DNA from: Epiperipatus broadwayi
Lineage: Eukaryota; Onychophora; Udeonychophora; Euonychophora; Peripatidae
Length of the DNA: 64,000 nucleotides
Direction: 5' to 3'
NCBI GenBank assembly: GCA_028023455.1
Contig: JAQFVV010000563.1
Coordinates: forward strand, 62,001 to 126,000
The notes under the pieces were generated by a model. The model was not told where the DNA came from and did not search any database. It saw nothing but the letters and a program-made list of their open reading frames with translations. The translations under genes and the position numbers were made by a program. Positions 1-11,076 of the stretch are shown here, in pieces; within the stretch, counting starts at the first letter, position 1, and every line of letters begins with the position of its first letter.

Positions 1-1584
1 AATGTACTTTGTAATTATTAATGGGTTAACTAAAAAAATAACATAAATGTGTATTTTATATAGACTTTTTAAATCAATTATGAAATTGAAAGGGAAAAAA
101 ACAACTATAAATCATACTGTCATGTTTTTTTTTGTTACAATCTGTATGTAATTATATATAAGCTGATATAAAGCATGCATGCATAGTGCAAATATTTTTT
201 TTTTTTAGGTTTTTACAAATAAGACTCAGAACAGGGATGACTCCACTTTTGAAATACTACATAGGAGAAACAATTAATTCAAGTTCATTTTTTTTCATTG
301 TATTTTTAATTGAACAAGTTTTACTATCTTATATATAAAATCCCTAAATGTTTGTCCATAAAACTGTCACATGATATTCAAATTAAACATTTCTTAGTTA
401 GAGAATATATTTTTCAAAGAAAAAAATAATTATTTGTTCCACCATTAATAAATTGTAATTTTTTTACAAAGACTTTTATACAGAAGAAGTAATCCTTATA
501 TTTAAAAGGCTTAATTTGATTACGAGCATTTAATTCAAAGCAAATAAATTCCATAAAGTAAAAAAAAATTGTTAAAGCAACCAATTAAAAAAAAAAATTA
601 TTACAACAATGACAGCCTTTCCATAGGCTGCTGAGTACATTTGCTAGCAAGTAATTTCCCAAAGCAAAAAAAAATTGTGAAAGCAATCAATTAAAAAAAA
701 CTACAAAAACAATAACCTTTCCATAGGTTGGGTACATTTCTGGTATATATATATATATTGCATATTTGATGTAAATTAGTGATTATTATGAGCCAGAAGA
801 CAGTGTAGATGATAAATAGTTTATATAAAATGAATAATGCCATAAGGGTTATTTCAATAAAATGATGAAAATATAAGTAAATAAAAATTCAATAAAGTAA
901 ACATATTAAATTAAAAAAACTATCAGTAAAAAAAATATGCAGCTGGAGATTGAAAGAATCTCTGTAACAGATATATTTATTAAATAAATGAAGATTACAA
1001 TAAAAGTAAACATACATCTAACTGTAAAGAAAAATACCTGATATTAAAAACTTTGTTTCCTTTCTTTTTTATTAAAAAAATATTAAAATGAATAAAAAAA
1101 GCATAGAGTAAAACTGTAAAATATTTTAATAACAAGAATGTTATCACTAGAAAGGAATTTTTTTGAAGTTTACATTTATAATCTAAAATCAACAAACTTT
1201 TAAAAATAAAACATCAACATTATATATCACTTTCTCTTAAAATTATTAAACTGTTGTTACATACTTAAGAACAAACACACAATGCCATGAGGTTTGAACA
1301 TTTAACCTTGTTTACTATCAGGTTCAAATTTTATCTTTTCTAATCAAAAAACCATAAACACATAAGTAAAAAAATACCATTTCAATTTAAATATTAGTAG
1401 TAATACACAACAATTTAAAACAGACACTTCAGATAGATCAGCTTATTTTTGCACTCACATCTTAATAAGCAATTCCAATCTTTTTACTGGACATTCGTAG
1501 GAATGGCTGAATCTTCTTTTCCTGCTTCACTATATAATCACATAGCTAGTTAGATAAAATAGTAATTCAGAAGAGAGGGACATT
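1..1584. other. AT-rich noncoding DNA
   Basis: No reading frame here looks like a protein. The stretch holds many A and T runs, an (AT)n tract near 742-760, and two similar short blocks near 600-640 and 700-735 that share 'cctttccatagg'. I see no RNA gene or promoter that I can support. Confidence 0.6.
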
Positions 1585-1598
1585 AATTCATGACTTTT

Positions 1599-1706
1599 TT
1601 TTTTCATATGTCATAGCATCGGTCGGGGCGCGAACCCACAACCATCTGCAACCAACTATTTGCTTGCAAGGCGGTTGCGATGACCTCTTGGCTAACAATG
1701 CTTGAC
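1599..1706 (-). mobile_element. tRNA-derived SINE, family A, with 14-bp target-site duplication
   Basis: Read on the minus strand this starts with 'GTCAAGCATTG', has a box A-like 'TTAGCCAAGAGG', the anticodon-like block 'CCGCCTTGCAAGC', a box B-like 'GGTTCGC' and the end 'GATGCTATGACATATG' followed by an A tail (seen here as T's at 1599-1604). It is flanked by a perfect direct repeat AATTCATGACTTTT at 1585-1598 and 1707-1720, the mark of LINE-type target-primed insertion. Further family members are at 6276, 10484, 25829 and 41117, and a related tRNA-Gly form is at 52981. The element has no coding capacity. The internal boxes would make it a pol III transcript if still active. Confidence 0.9.
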
Positions 1707-1720
1707 AATTCATGACTTTT

Positions 1721-3892
1721 ATTCACAAAGATGAAGTATAGCATGACAGAATACAAAAGAATTTTAATGATACTTACAATTCAATCTGCAATGATAAGTA
1801 AATACCATCTGGGTAACTATTGTTTGGCTGAATATTGGCTTAGCAAATATAGATGTCACTGTATTCAGATTAAACTCAACAAATGAACTAATTCCAATAA
1901 AACAAATACTACTATTTCTAATGAGACAATGTTCCATGACCATACCATTGATATTACTTTGATAAATGCACTGATGTTAACCTTAATCTCTTAATTGTGA
2001 TTTTATTTCATTCCTAGTTAAGTTGATTACATTTTCTTGCATTTACATTTCAAATTTCTAGTATGAAACCTATGTAATTCTGAATAATTTATAAGTTTCC
2101 AATTTAAATACAATTTTAGTCTTTATTTTGCAGTAATAAAATTTATTTCTTTTATTACAATTTCTATCACAAAAATCTATAAGAATTTATTCATCTTTAT
2201 TTGTATCCCTCACAAAATAAAAAAAAAATCTTATGTAATTACTCTTCTAACTAATTATTTTTAATATACACCTAAATAATTATGTAAAAGACAATAATTT
2301 AAAAAAATAGTCATTTCACATTTACTATATAAATATAGCAATATTGCATGCACACACTTTTATGATATGCAATTTTAATGATATAAACCCTTTAATTTGG
2401 GTGATAGACCATAAATTTAAATCCTTCTGTTCAATATTGTAAATCACCGTCAATTTACCTAAGCATTACACTAAAGCTTGGTTTAAATACAAATCTGACT
2501 TATGCTATAAAATGTTAGTAGCAAGAATAAGTGTTCGTTTCGATTGTGAGTTTCAATAAAACTAAACTTTTTTTTTTTTTTTTTACAGTTATATTTATAT
2601 GATCAAGTGAATGAGCACGTTTATAAATGCATGAGGGACACCACGTTTGTATATCTGAGTCATTATAGAATACTTCAATTTAAAATAGATTTAGCACAAC
2701 AGAAATTATTAACACATATATAAACTTAAAAATCAATACTTTTCTTTTTACTCTTTTCAAATATACACTGACATTTTAAAATCCAATTAAAAAAAAACTG
2801 AATTTGCCAAAAAGTAACTGTTTAACAAAACTCAAAAGGAACGTTTCAAATTAAGGTATTTAATTTTTTTTAAATGAGAATCACATATTTGTATAAATAA
2901 GTAAAACAGTTTTTTTTAAATAAATAACTGATCGGAGAGCATTTATGTGAATCCTGATATATTTAATGTAAACCTTCTCACCTCCTTGTTTATATGTATA
3001 ATTCCTTTATTCAATCACTGTTTGTAACTCTGGTCAACCACTTGTTTGTTGTTTAATGAGACCGTGGATACGGATCAACCTAATGTATTTTCCTGTGAGT
3101 GCGAATAAAGTTTGTCTTGAAATGAACCGATTGGAGAGCAAATGCCAACAGCTCCTCATTAAGGAACAGTAGAGAAGAAAGCTATATTTACTAGGCAATT
3201 CCATGTAATGGTTTGTGGGTTTTTCTATGCTTGTTTTATTTCTAGCAATTGGACACTGATCAACAAATATTGGATAGCTAGTTGGCTGATCTATGGAACC
3301 GATACTTAAAAAACAAAATCTTAAAAGTCTTTAAAAAGAAAAAATAAAAACTTCAATTAATCTAAATTTGAACTCGTATCATTTTCTAATTTTGAATTAT
3401 GAGACTCTACCTTATATAAATACATATGACTATATAAATGTCATGGATATTTATTAATAAAAAGAATAAATATTAAAGATTATTTAAGACATTATAAATT
3501 CTTTAAATTTTTTTGAGAGTGATGTCATGGCTATTAAAATTGACACTGATTTAAATACAACATATTTTTTTATATGTGTGTATCTATTTTTAGTCACTCT
3601 AGTGATCTGCAATATCAATTATCAATATATGTGCATATCTTAATTTATAGTCCTTATCCAAACAGAAAATTTGATTGCAAACCTCATATATCTAATCATC
3701 AAATTATCTAAAAACAAATAAATATTAGAATATCATTATTAATTATATAAATAAATACGATGCAAAAACTTGTAGTATATATGTTCATTAAAATATGAAG
3801 ATAGGCTATCTTAATATATATCTGAGCACTTGTTTCATATATATGTGGAGATGATAATCTGGACCAACTTAGGAGTGCTGGTATTGCACAAA
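1721..3892. other. AT-rich noncoding DNA
   Basis: No supported gene. There is a T run at about 2570-2584. A block at 2990-3180 is a little richer in GC and less repetitive than its surroundings, but gives no convincing frame. Confidence 0.55.
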
Positions 3893-4060
3893 ATAAGAAT
3901 ATTGGTGATTGTTTATATTTTCAACACATATGTGTTCAAGTGTATCAGTGATATGAGATAGAATGGAGAGTTGTGAGTCAAGTGAAAGACTGTGCTCATT
4001 TACCCTATATATTAAATATGTTGATACGGGTATATAATAAGAATGTATCTCAGTGATTAA
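3893..4060 (+). mobile_element. SINE-like repeat, family B
   Basis: One of four related copies in the window (also 13996-14122 minus, 27327-27540, 44885-45010). Shared landmarks in order: 'TTGGTGATTGTTTAT', 'TTTTCAACA', 'GTGTTCAAGTGTATCAG', 'ATGAGATAG', 'GAGAGT.GTG', a box B-like position, and an AT-rich tail with 'GGTATATAATAAG'. In the 44.9-kb copy the box B position reads 'GAGTTCGAATCCTGC', so the family is probably tRNA-derived; here that site has decayed to 'TGTGCTCATTTACCC'. The open frame lying antisense to it is a by-product of the repeat. Confidence 0.65.
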
Positions 4061-6075
4061 ATACATATACTGTACATTTTAGTAAATCACAACTAATAGA
4101 CAAGTAATAACTCTTTAAATAAACTTTCAAACATTTCTGTAAAATCAACAATTATTTATTTATTTCAAAATCCAATATACATTTTTTATATATATATATA
4201 TTAAATTAGTTACAACATACATATTAATGGTATAGTATCAAACAAAAGCATTTATTATAAATTTTTCACGTTCTGCAACAACTGATATGGTTCATCTTAT
4301 CAAAGAATATTGATTTTCTTAGCAATAGTTCATGGTCAAAGCTTTTGAAAAACCATTTCAATCATCACCTTTATATACATGAAAATGGTTATGATGAGTC
4401 TTATATAAAGAAAATGAAATTGTATTTAAAAAGAGAGTGCACATAAATTAATGAGACATATAATAAAATAATCCACACTACTTTTTTTATAGAGTATGCA
4501 ACAAATTTGCAATAGAAGATTTTGCTTGATAATATATTTTTTTGCAAGTTGCAAATGATTTTTTTAAAAAAAAAAAAAAGGATACCTTTAAAAACTTTGG
4601 ATAATTCAACAAAAAATTGAAGTATATAATGTAAATATAATTAACATTATTATAAAACTCTGGGTTCAAAGTTGAATTGTAACTTATTAATAAATATTTC
4701 TTCATTTAAAAAAAAAAAAATTCATTAATAAGTATCTTTACTTAATTATGAAAAAATTTTGTGTCAGTAAACAAAAAAATGTGTTTCATTTATTAGTACA
4801 TTAATTTTTAAAAACCAACAACATTTAAACCTATTGTCTACTGACAGTTATTAGAATTTTTTTTATTAATTGTCACAAAATTCCTACAAAACTCGAAATT
4901 TCATTGAATACTTTTTCAAAAACTAGCCTAACAAAAACATGATCACTTTAGAAAAATGTTTTTTTCAATTAGCATTTTAAGGATAAACATTTATGGGTAA
5001 AATTGTGAACTTTTTGGATTTAAATTTTATATAGAGTTAAGAATAAACAAAGAATACCTTGATATAACTTTTCAATAATTCTTATATATATATATATTGT
5101 AATGGCCATACATGCCGTTACATTATTTGTTTTTGTTTTTTTTTTGTTTTTTTAAAGTTAAAACATAAATGTTCACAAATAAAAGTTATTAAATAAAAGT
5201 TAGAATTAAAAATTGAAAACTAAAAGCTTGCAAAAACATATATATAAATTGCACAGATGGAAAATTATTAAAAAAAAAACTTTATTAAAAAGAAAAGTAT
5301 TTTAAAACTCAATTTTAAGCAAAAACTTAAAGATTTAAAGATAAAGAATGTACAATAATTAAATTACTGTCTATTGTGTTAAAACTTGGATGGGAGATGA
5401 TTGCTGGTTTTAATTAATCCAAAGTAAACGAGCCCTTGAAGCAAATTTATAATTAAAGGTCAGACAAAAGATATAAAAAATTTTTTTTTGCATTACACGC
5501 CTGTGGAAAGACAACTAACACTCGGACCCTAATGAAAAACACGCGAACAGGAAACAATGGTCAGTGAATCCAAAGGATTAGTATAAAAAGAAAAAAAATT
5601 CAAATTAAGAACAGGTCCAGCTTGATTTTTGAGGAGGGGAAAAAGACACACTTTTCACCCTCCTCCTATTTTCAAATGAAGAGACTATTGAAAGATGAAT
5701 GGTATTATTGCAGATCCTGAATCATATGGGTACTGCAATAAAATAGTTCCAGGATCAAACCAGCAAAGGCTGCCTCCAGATTGATAGTTACAGCAGGAAC
5801 AGAAAGTATGAATAATAAAAGACTTCGCGAGAATTGGCCCAAGGAAATGGGAGCTCTTTAAATGTAATGTATAAACTATAAATTATGAACTCTAATTATA
5901 AAAAAACTTTTACTAAATGAACTAATTTTAAATCATATGTTAAACAATTAAGGCCTAACCAAGTTTAAATCATGAACTCTTATCTGACCAACATGGAAGG
6001 TTAAATTAATTATTAATATTTTTAATGCAATCGTAAAACAATCACTTATATTAATTTATTTCTTATAATTAATAA
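4061..6075. other. AT-rich noncoding DNA with a GC-richer patch
   Basis: Mostly A/T runs. At 5098-5127 there is a short near-palindrome (GTAATGGCC...GCCGTTAC). From about 5500 to 5870 the sequence is richer in GC and less repetitive, and a frame of roughly 35 residues (containing ETIERMNGIIADPESYG) is open near 5683-5785, but I recognise no family and see no supported splice structure. It could be an old repeat. Confidence 0.5.
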
Positions 6076-6480
6076 GTGTAATTGTTGGTTAAATTAAATG
6101 ATATGTTTATGTGTATAAGTATGCACAGACCTCCACACTTGGCATCTATCAGTAAATATGACACCTTATGTTGAGTGTCTTAATGTATTTGCCTAACCCT
6201 CCTCTATAAGTTCATTATTTATGGATGTGACACCTCACAATGAGTGTCTTAAGGAACTCAAAAATAGTATAACCCTTTTTTTTCTTGTGTCATAGCATTG
6301 GCCAGGAAGCGAACCTGATAACCTGGCACAACTGCTTGTAAGGCTGCTGTGCTGACCTCTCGACCACCAACACTTGACACATTCCAATTAATAATAATTG
6401 AAATTGAATAATTTGTGGTGGATGATTGTGCTGCATATATGTATACATGTACATCTCATTTAGTTTGTAAAATATTAAAG
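6076..6480. repeat. Tandem duplication, copy 1 (contains a SINE)
   Basis: This block and the next are adjacent direct copies. Shared segments include 'CCTCCACACT.GGCATCTAT', 'TGACACCTTATGTTGAGTG', 'CTATAAGTTCATTATTT', 'GTGGTGGATGATTGTGCTG' and 'AAAATATTAAAG'. Each copy also has an internal pair of related motifs, TGACACCT...GAGTGTCTTA, whose ends are complementary (GACAC/GTGTC). Copy 1 is about 90 bp longer because of the SINE at 6276-6380. Confidence 0.9.
6276..6380 (-). mobile_element. SINE, family A, intermediate type
   Basis: On the minus strand it reads 'GTGTCAAGTGTTGGTGG', then 'TCGAGAGGTCAGCA', 'GCAGCCTTACAAGCAG', a box B-like 'CAGGTTCGCTTCCTGGCC' and the family end 'AATGCTATGACAC', with an A tail (T's at 6276-6283). 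Its 5' part (GTTGGTGG, GCAGCC..ACAAGCAG) is closer to tRNA-Gly than the other family A copies, so it bridges them to the copy at 52981. The empty site is preserved at about 6682-6692 in the second duplicated block. Confidence 0.88.
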
Positions 6481-6793
6481 TTATAATGCTTAGTTGAATT
6501 AAGTGATGTCATGTGTTATGTATATGTGTATGCATGTACCTCCACACTCGGCATCTATTGTAAATATGACACCTTATGTTGAGTGTCTTGATGTATTTAC
6601 CTAAGCCTCCCCTATAAGTTCATTATTTGTGAATGTGACACCTCATGATGAGTGTCTTAAGGAACTCAAGAAGACTATAACCTTTTTTATACATTTCAAT
6701 TAATAATAATTGAACTAGAATTATTTGTGGTGGATGATTGTGCTGCATATATGCATACATGTGCATGCTCATTTGGTTTTTAAAATATTAAAG
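6481..6793. repeat. Tandem duplication, copy 2 (empty SINE site)
   Basis: Second copy of the ~310-bp block. At the place where copy 1 holds the SINE, this copy runs straight from 'TATAACCTTTTTTA' into 'TACATTTCAATTAATAAT'. The two copies differ by scattered substitutions, so the duplication is not very recent. Confidence 0.9.
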
Positions 6794-7254
6794 CTTAAAA
6801 TTTAAACTGGACATAAATGGCTGCATGGATTCGTAGGTTTTATGTGCACAAGCTATGTAGTATATTTACGTCTATCAAAAGATTAAAATGTATGAATAAA
6901 AATCTCCATCTGTGTAAACTAAAATTTAAATATAATAACTGTAAAAATTAAATTAAAGTAATAATATTTATTTCTTCAGTTCGACTTTATATGTGTGTGA
7001 TAATAAATGTTTTTATTTTGTGTAATATTACTGGCAGTAGTTTATTTATTTTTTTATCTTCTCATTCTTAAATATATACATTAAGAATTTAGGTTATAAA
7101 TCTCAGATTCTCCTAGAGCTAGTGACATGGGCTAACTAATGGTCATATAATAAAATAAAACTGGATCCTAACAGTAAGTATCTGATGTCCAGGTTCGAAT
7201 GGCCTGATGGCATCTATATACGACAGATACAGTAAGACTCAATACACCCCAACT

Positions 7255-7285
<31 letters not shown>

Positions 7286-9125
7286 ATGGATTTATGATCT
7301 AATAGCATATTTTCACAACATTTTTCTCCTTTTTTTTTCTTTGAAAATAAGATTTTAGACTATACTTGAAACTGTTCTGATTTTGGATATCATATAGATT
7401 AACAAATAAATATATATTCATATACTGTTCTAACATTAAGAAGGAGCATCACACATTTCCTCATGTCTTTTGTTTTAAAATTGAACGATTGGCATATAAT
7501 CGCAAACTTTTTGATTTGTATGTTATATGCAAGTGAGATTCAATATGTAGACAAATATATTTCAGACTAAATTGTTACTTATTCAAATTTCTGATGCATA
7601 TATGTAGCACAATTGTACCTTTTTGAATATTTTATCACACTTTGTTGGCAACAACAAGATGATTACTCAGAAAAATGGAAGGGTTCAGAATAACAACAGT
7701 AATTTTATATGTAAAACACAAATTATGAAACATGAGAGAAAGTCATATGTAAATAATGTCACATGTAAACAATCTTAGATTTATATGTTTTTGTTGTAAA
7801 ACGAAACAAGCATGCTACTGAAAACAAAAACAATAAAATATAAGATGGCTATAGCTTATATTTATTCATTAATTAATATTACTATAGTAAACATTTTATA
7901 GCTGAATTTCAGTTTCATTAGATAATGTATTATTATAATTTGATTTACAAGTGTCCACTTCCTGCACTCACCCATATGATACTATTCACTTTAGATGAAC
8001 ACATTAAAGATTAGTGCTAATCATTTATTCATGTCTCAAGCAAATGCAGCACATTGGAGATTTTAAAAATATATATAACACCAATTTTTTACTGATTTTT
8101 TTCATGTTTATATATAGTAAATATATTTAAATATATTCTATTGGAATATAGGCACATACCTATAAATAAACAGAACAGGCGCAGTTCATACAAAGCAATC
8201 ACCTCTAAATACTGACAAATTGCAGTGAATCTGATTAACTATCCCTGACTTTTTTTCAATACTAATTTCACATTTTCTAATTTCAAAATTCATTTAATCT
8301 TTCTTCTAAAAAAAGAAAGGAAAACATAAAACAAAACAAGAGATAACATTCCTACTCTACATTTCTTTCTAAATCTATTTCTTATGCATGTTGATAATTT
8401 GAATTTATGAATACCATCTACAAGACTATTTTCCTTGCAAACCAAAACTTATATTTCAAAATATTTAACAAAATGATATAATTTCTAAAAATTAAGGAAA
8501 TAAATATTAATTTCACTTTTTTATCATTTCTCTCAAAAACAGATCTTATTCAAAATCCTACTATTTCTAAATTCAATATTGTTTTACAGATCAATTTGAA
8601 ATATAATTTTACCCCAGTTAGTGATGAACTTTTATATGAAGACTTCCCATAGCAATCATTATCAATCTGTATCCAATATTTTGATTTACAATAAGTAATT
8701 GACTAAAAAAATTATACATTTTATTTTTTTTTAAAAATCACTATTTTAAACTACCATTTTTTTTCAATCTCATGGCTATTTTGAAAGATTGATGATATAA
8801 TACGATATTGGCATCACAAAGCTATATCTCCTGAATATAGAGTGATGGCTTTGATACTAAAAATGCCAAATGCAATATAGAGTTTATTTATTATATAGTA
8901 TCCAAATTGTTTTTCTTATAGAATTAAAATATGGTTAATGTATATTATCTGATTTTAATCTAGTATCAGGTATCAAGTAATCAAAAATATGTTTTGATAA
9001 AGTACAACAACAAAGTGTATTAATAATAAATTTGAAAATGTATATATTAGATAAAATATCTTCCCTCAATTAGTTTTACTGATCAAATTCGTATGAATGC
9101 TATTTTTCTAGCAGAAAAAAAGTGT
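6794..9125. other. AT-rich noncoding DNA; weak tRNA-like block and (AT)n tract
   Basis: At 7110-7235 there is a possible decayed SINE head: 'CTAGTGACATGGGCTAAC' upstream of a good box B-like 'CAGGTTCGAATGGCC' at about 7191-7205. I could not fold a full cloverleaf. An (AT)n run covers about 7254-7284. The rest shows no gene. Confidence 0.45.
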
Positions 9126-9171
9126 TAATATGCAGTTCTGTGACTATTTTTAGCCACAGAACTGCATATTA
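9126..9171. repeat. Perfect 17-bp inverted repeat (hairpin)
   Basis: The left arm 'TAATATGCAGTTCTGTG' (9126-9142) is the exact reverse complement of the right arm at 9155-9171, with a 12-base loop. It is more GC-rich than its surroundings and matches no other repeat I recognise in the window. It may be an extruding palindrome, a very short foldback insertion, or a hairpin in a transcript. Confidence 0.85.
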
Positions 9172-10466
9172 TTTTGAAAAAATATTTGCTTCATTATTGA
9201 ACCAGTTTTAACCATATATTAGGGCCTTTTCAAAATACACTTCTCTAATAAAACATTATGGACAAATTTATGTTTTACCATTATTAAGGATTATTTTGAA
9301 AAAAAAAAAAAAAAACAATAAAAAATGATTTTGTGCATTATGTAGATAATAATCAACTTTATATGAATCAAAGGTGAGTAAATATAAATTTAAAATATCA
9401 TTTACATTTTTAAAATGGCAAAAAATAAAAAAAAGTTTTAATCATTTATATTATTAAACCTTCAGTAATTAACTATGGATTATATTTATTTATCAAATTT
9501 TTATTTAATTTCACTGCATTTACATCAAATAAATTTGCAGTTTCCTTTTTAAAAAAAAAAATGATGTAAAAAAGTGGTCTGTTTTATGGGTTATATATTA
9601 AAAAAAACGTTGATATAAGAACATAAACTGGATCAAAAATAAATTTTAAAATATGCATCAAGCTACTTGTTTTAAAAATTTATAATATACAGCATAGTGA
9701 TTTTTTTCTTTTGATGCAATAATTAAACCAATCATAAACCAACTTCAATATAAAAATTATACATTTTTTTTTTTTAATGAATATGTTTTATACAGTATAG
9801 TACTCACAGGTTAGTACTTTTTTTTAATAATATGCATAACATTCATTAATTAACACTTTTTTTTTTCAATTTAAGCTTTAATTTTTTAACTGAACTTTTA
9901 TGTTGTTTAAATTTAAAATAACAAAATATTAATAAGGTTTCTGATTTATTATGCATTTTTGAGGTAAATGTATAAATCTTTCTGTTTGCAATTTAGACGA
10001 TTTTTTCTATCATCTATTAAAACAATAATTGCTGAAAAAGATGTTTCTCAATCAAAAAATATTTTAAATTTCTTCTGATTAGAATTACATTAAAGCAAGT
10101 TGTTTCTTATGTGCTATTTGTTTTATTATTTCGGTGAGCATATTTACATGTGGTTTATTATTATATTTGTTTTTTTTTTAAATATGTTCTTATTATACTA
10201 TATTTGCAATGTGTATATGAAATATAAAATAAAAAACAAAAAAAGCACTTTTAGTGAGATTTTACAGCTAGAGATTTAACTACAAACAAAACAATTAGAA
10301 AAAAAAGGACTATTATATAATTTACAATGAAGTTTGATTATATCAAATTTTAATCATATTTACTTAATACTGACAAATAAAAATGTTTACCCAACACAAT
10401 TAAAAGTTCCATCTAGTGATTAACACTACAATTATATTTACAAATAATAATCACAAAAATAAGGCT
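9172..10466. other. AT-rich noncoding DNA
   Basis: Homopolymer-rich, with an A run at about 9300-9315 and T runs at 9764-9775 and 9857-9867. No supported gene. Confidence 0.6.
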
Positions 10467-10483
10467 AAATATATATATGAACT

Positions 10484-10597
10484 GCCAAGCGTTATTAGCC
10501 GAGAGGTCATCTCAGCTGCCTTGCAAGCAAGTAGTTGGTTGCAGACAGTTGTGGGTTTGCTTCCCGGCCAATGCTATGACATATGGAAAAAAAAGGA
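10484..10597 (+). mobile_element. tRNA-derived SINE, family A, with target-site duplication
   Basis: Reads 'CAAGCGTTATTAGCCGAG', 'GGTCATCTCAGCTGCC', 'TTGCAAGCAAGTAGTTGG', 'GGTTTGCTTCCCGGCC', 'AATGCTATGACATATGG' and an A-rich tail. The flanks repeat an AAATATATATATGAACT-type sequence at 10467-10483 and about 10598-10617 (the right copy is longer by AT units). A 113-codon open frame spans the SINE but mixes SINE and flank and shows no protein family, so I do not call it a gene. Confidence 0.88.
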
Positions 10598-11076
10598 AAA
10601 ATATATATATATGAACTATAACTTGCATGCAAGATTCTCAGAAAAGATAAAGAAATGTCATCTATACAGGGTACAAGATGAAAAAACTAGAAATATCTAT
10701 TTTGTTGTAACTTTTTATTTATTTAAAAAAGTTAAACACATTCATAAATCTTTATAAGACAAATATGACTAACTAAATTTTGACACAGAAATGAGAATAA
10801 GATCATAGCTCTTTATTTATAGCAAACTGTTTAGGAAACTTACAATCTCAATACTATAGTAAAACTAGTAACTCTGTACTTAAGAGAAATGAAATTGCTG
10901 AAACTCCTTTTTTGTTTTTCAAAATAAAAACTATTACCATATCCAGAGTTAAAAAGATATAAGCAAGAGAGTAAATATGCAGCATGAAAAATGTTAATTA
11001 TTAAATTTTTGAAAGCATTGCATATTGTATTATAACTTTAACTTAAACTAATGCTTATTTTAATTTCTAATTATAT

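Noticed and set aside
10416-10757. 113-codon plus-strand open frame
   Set aside because: It reads through a SINE and its flanks; the central residues are SINE sequence and no family is recognisable.
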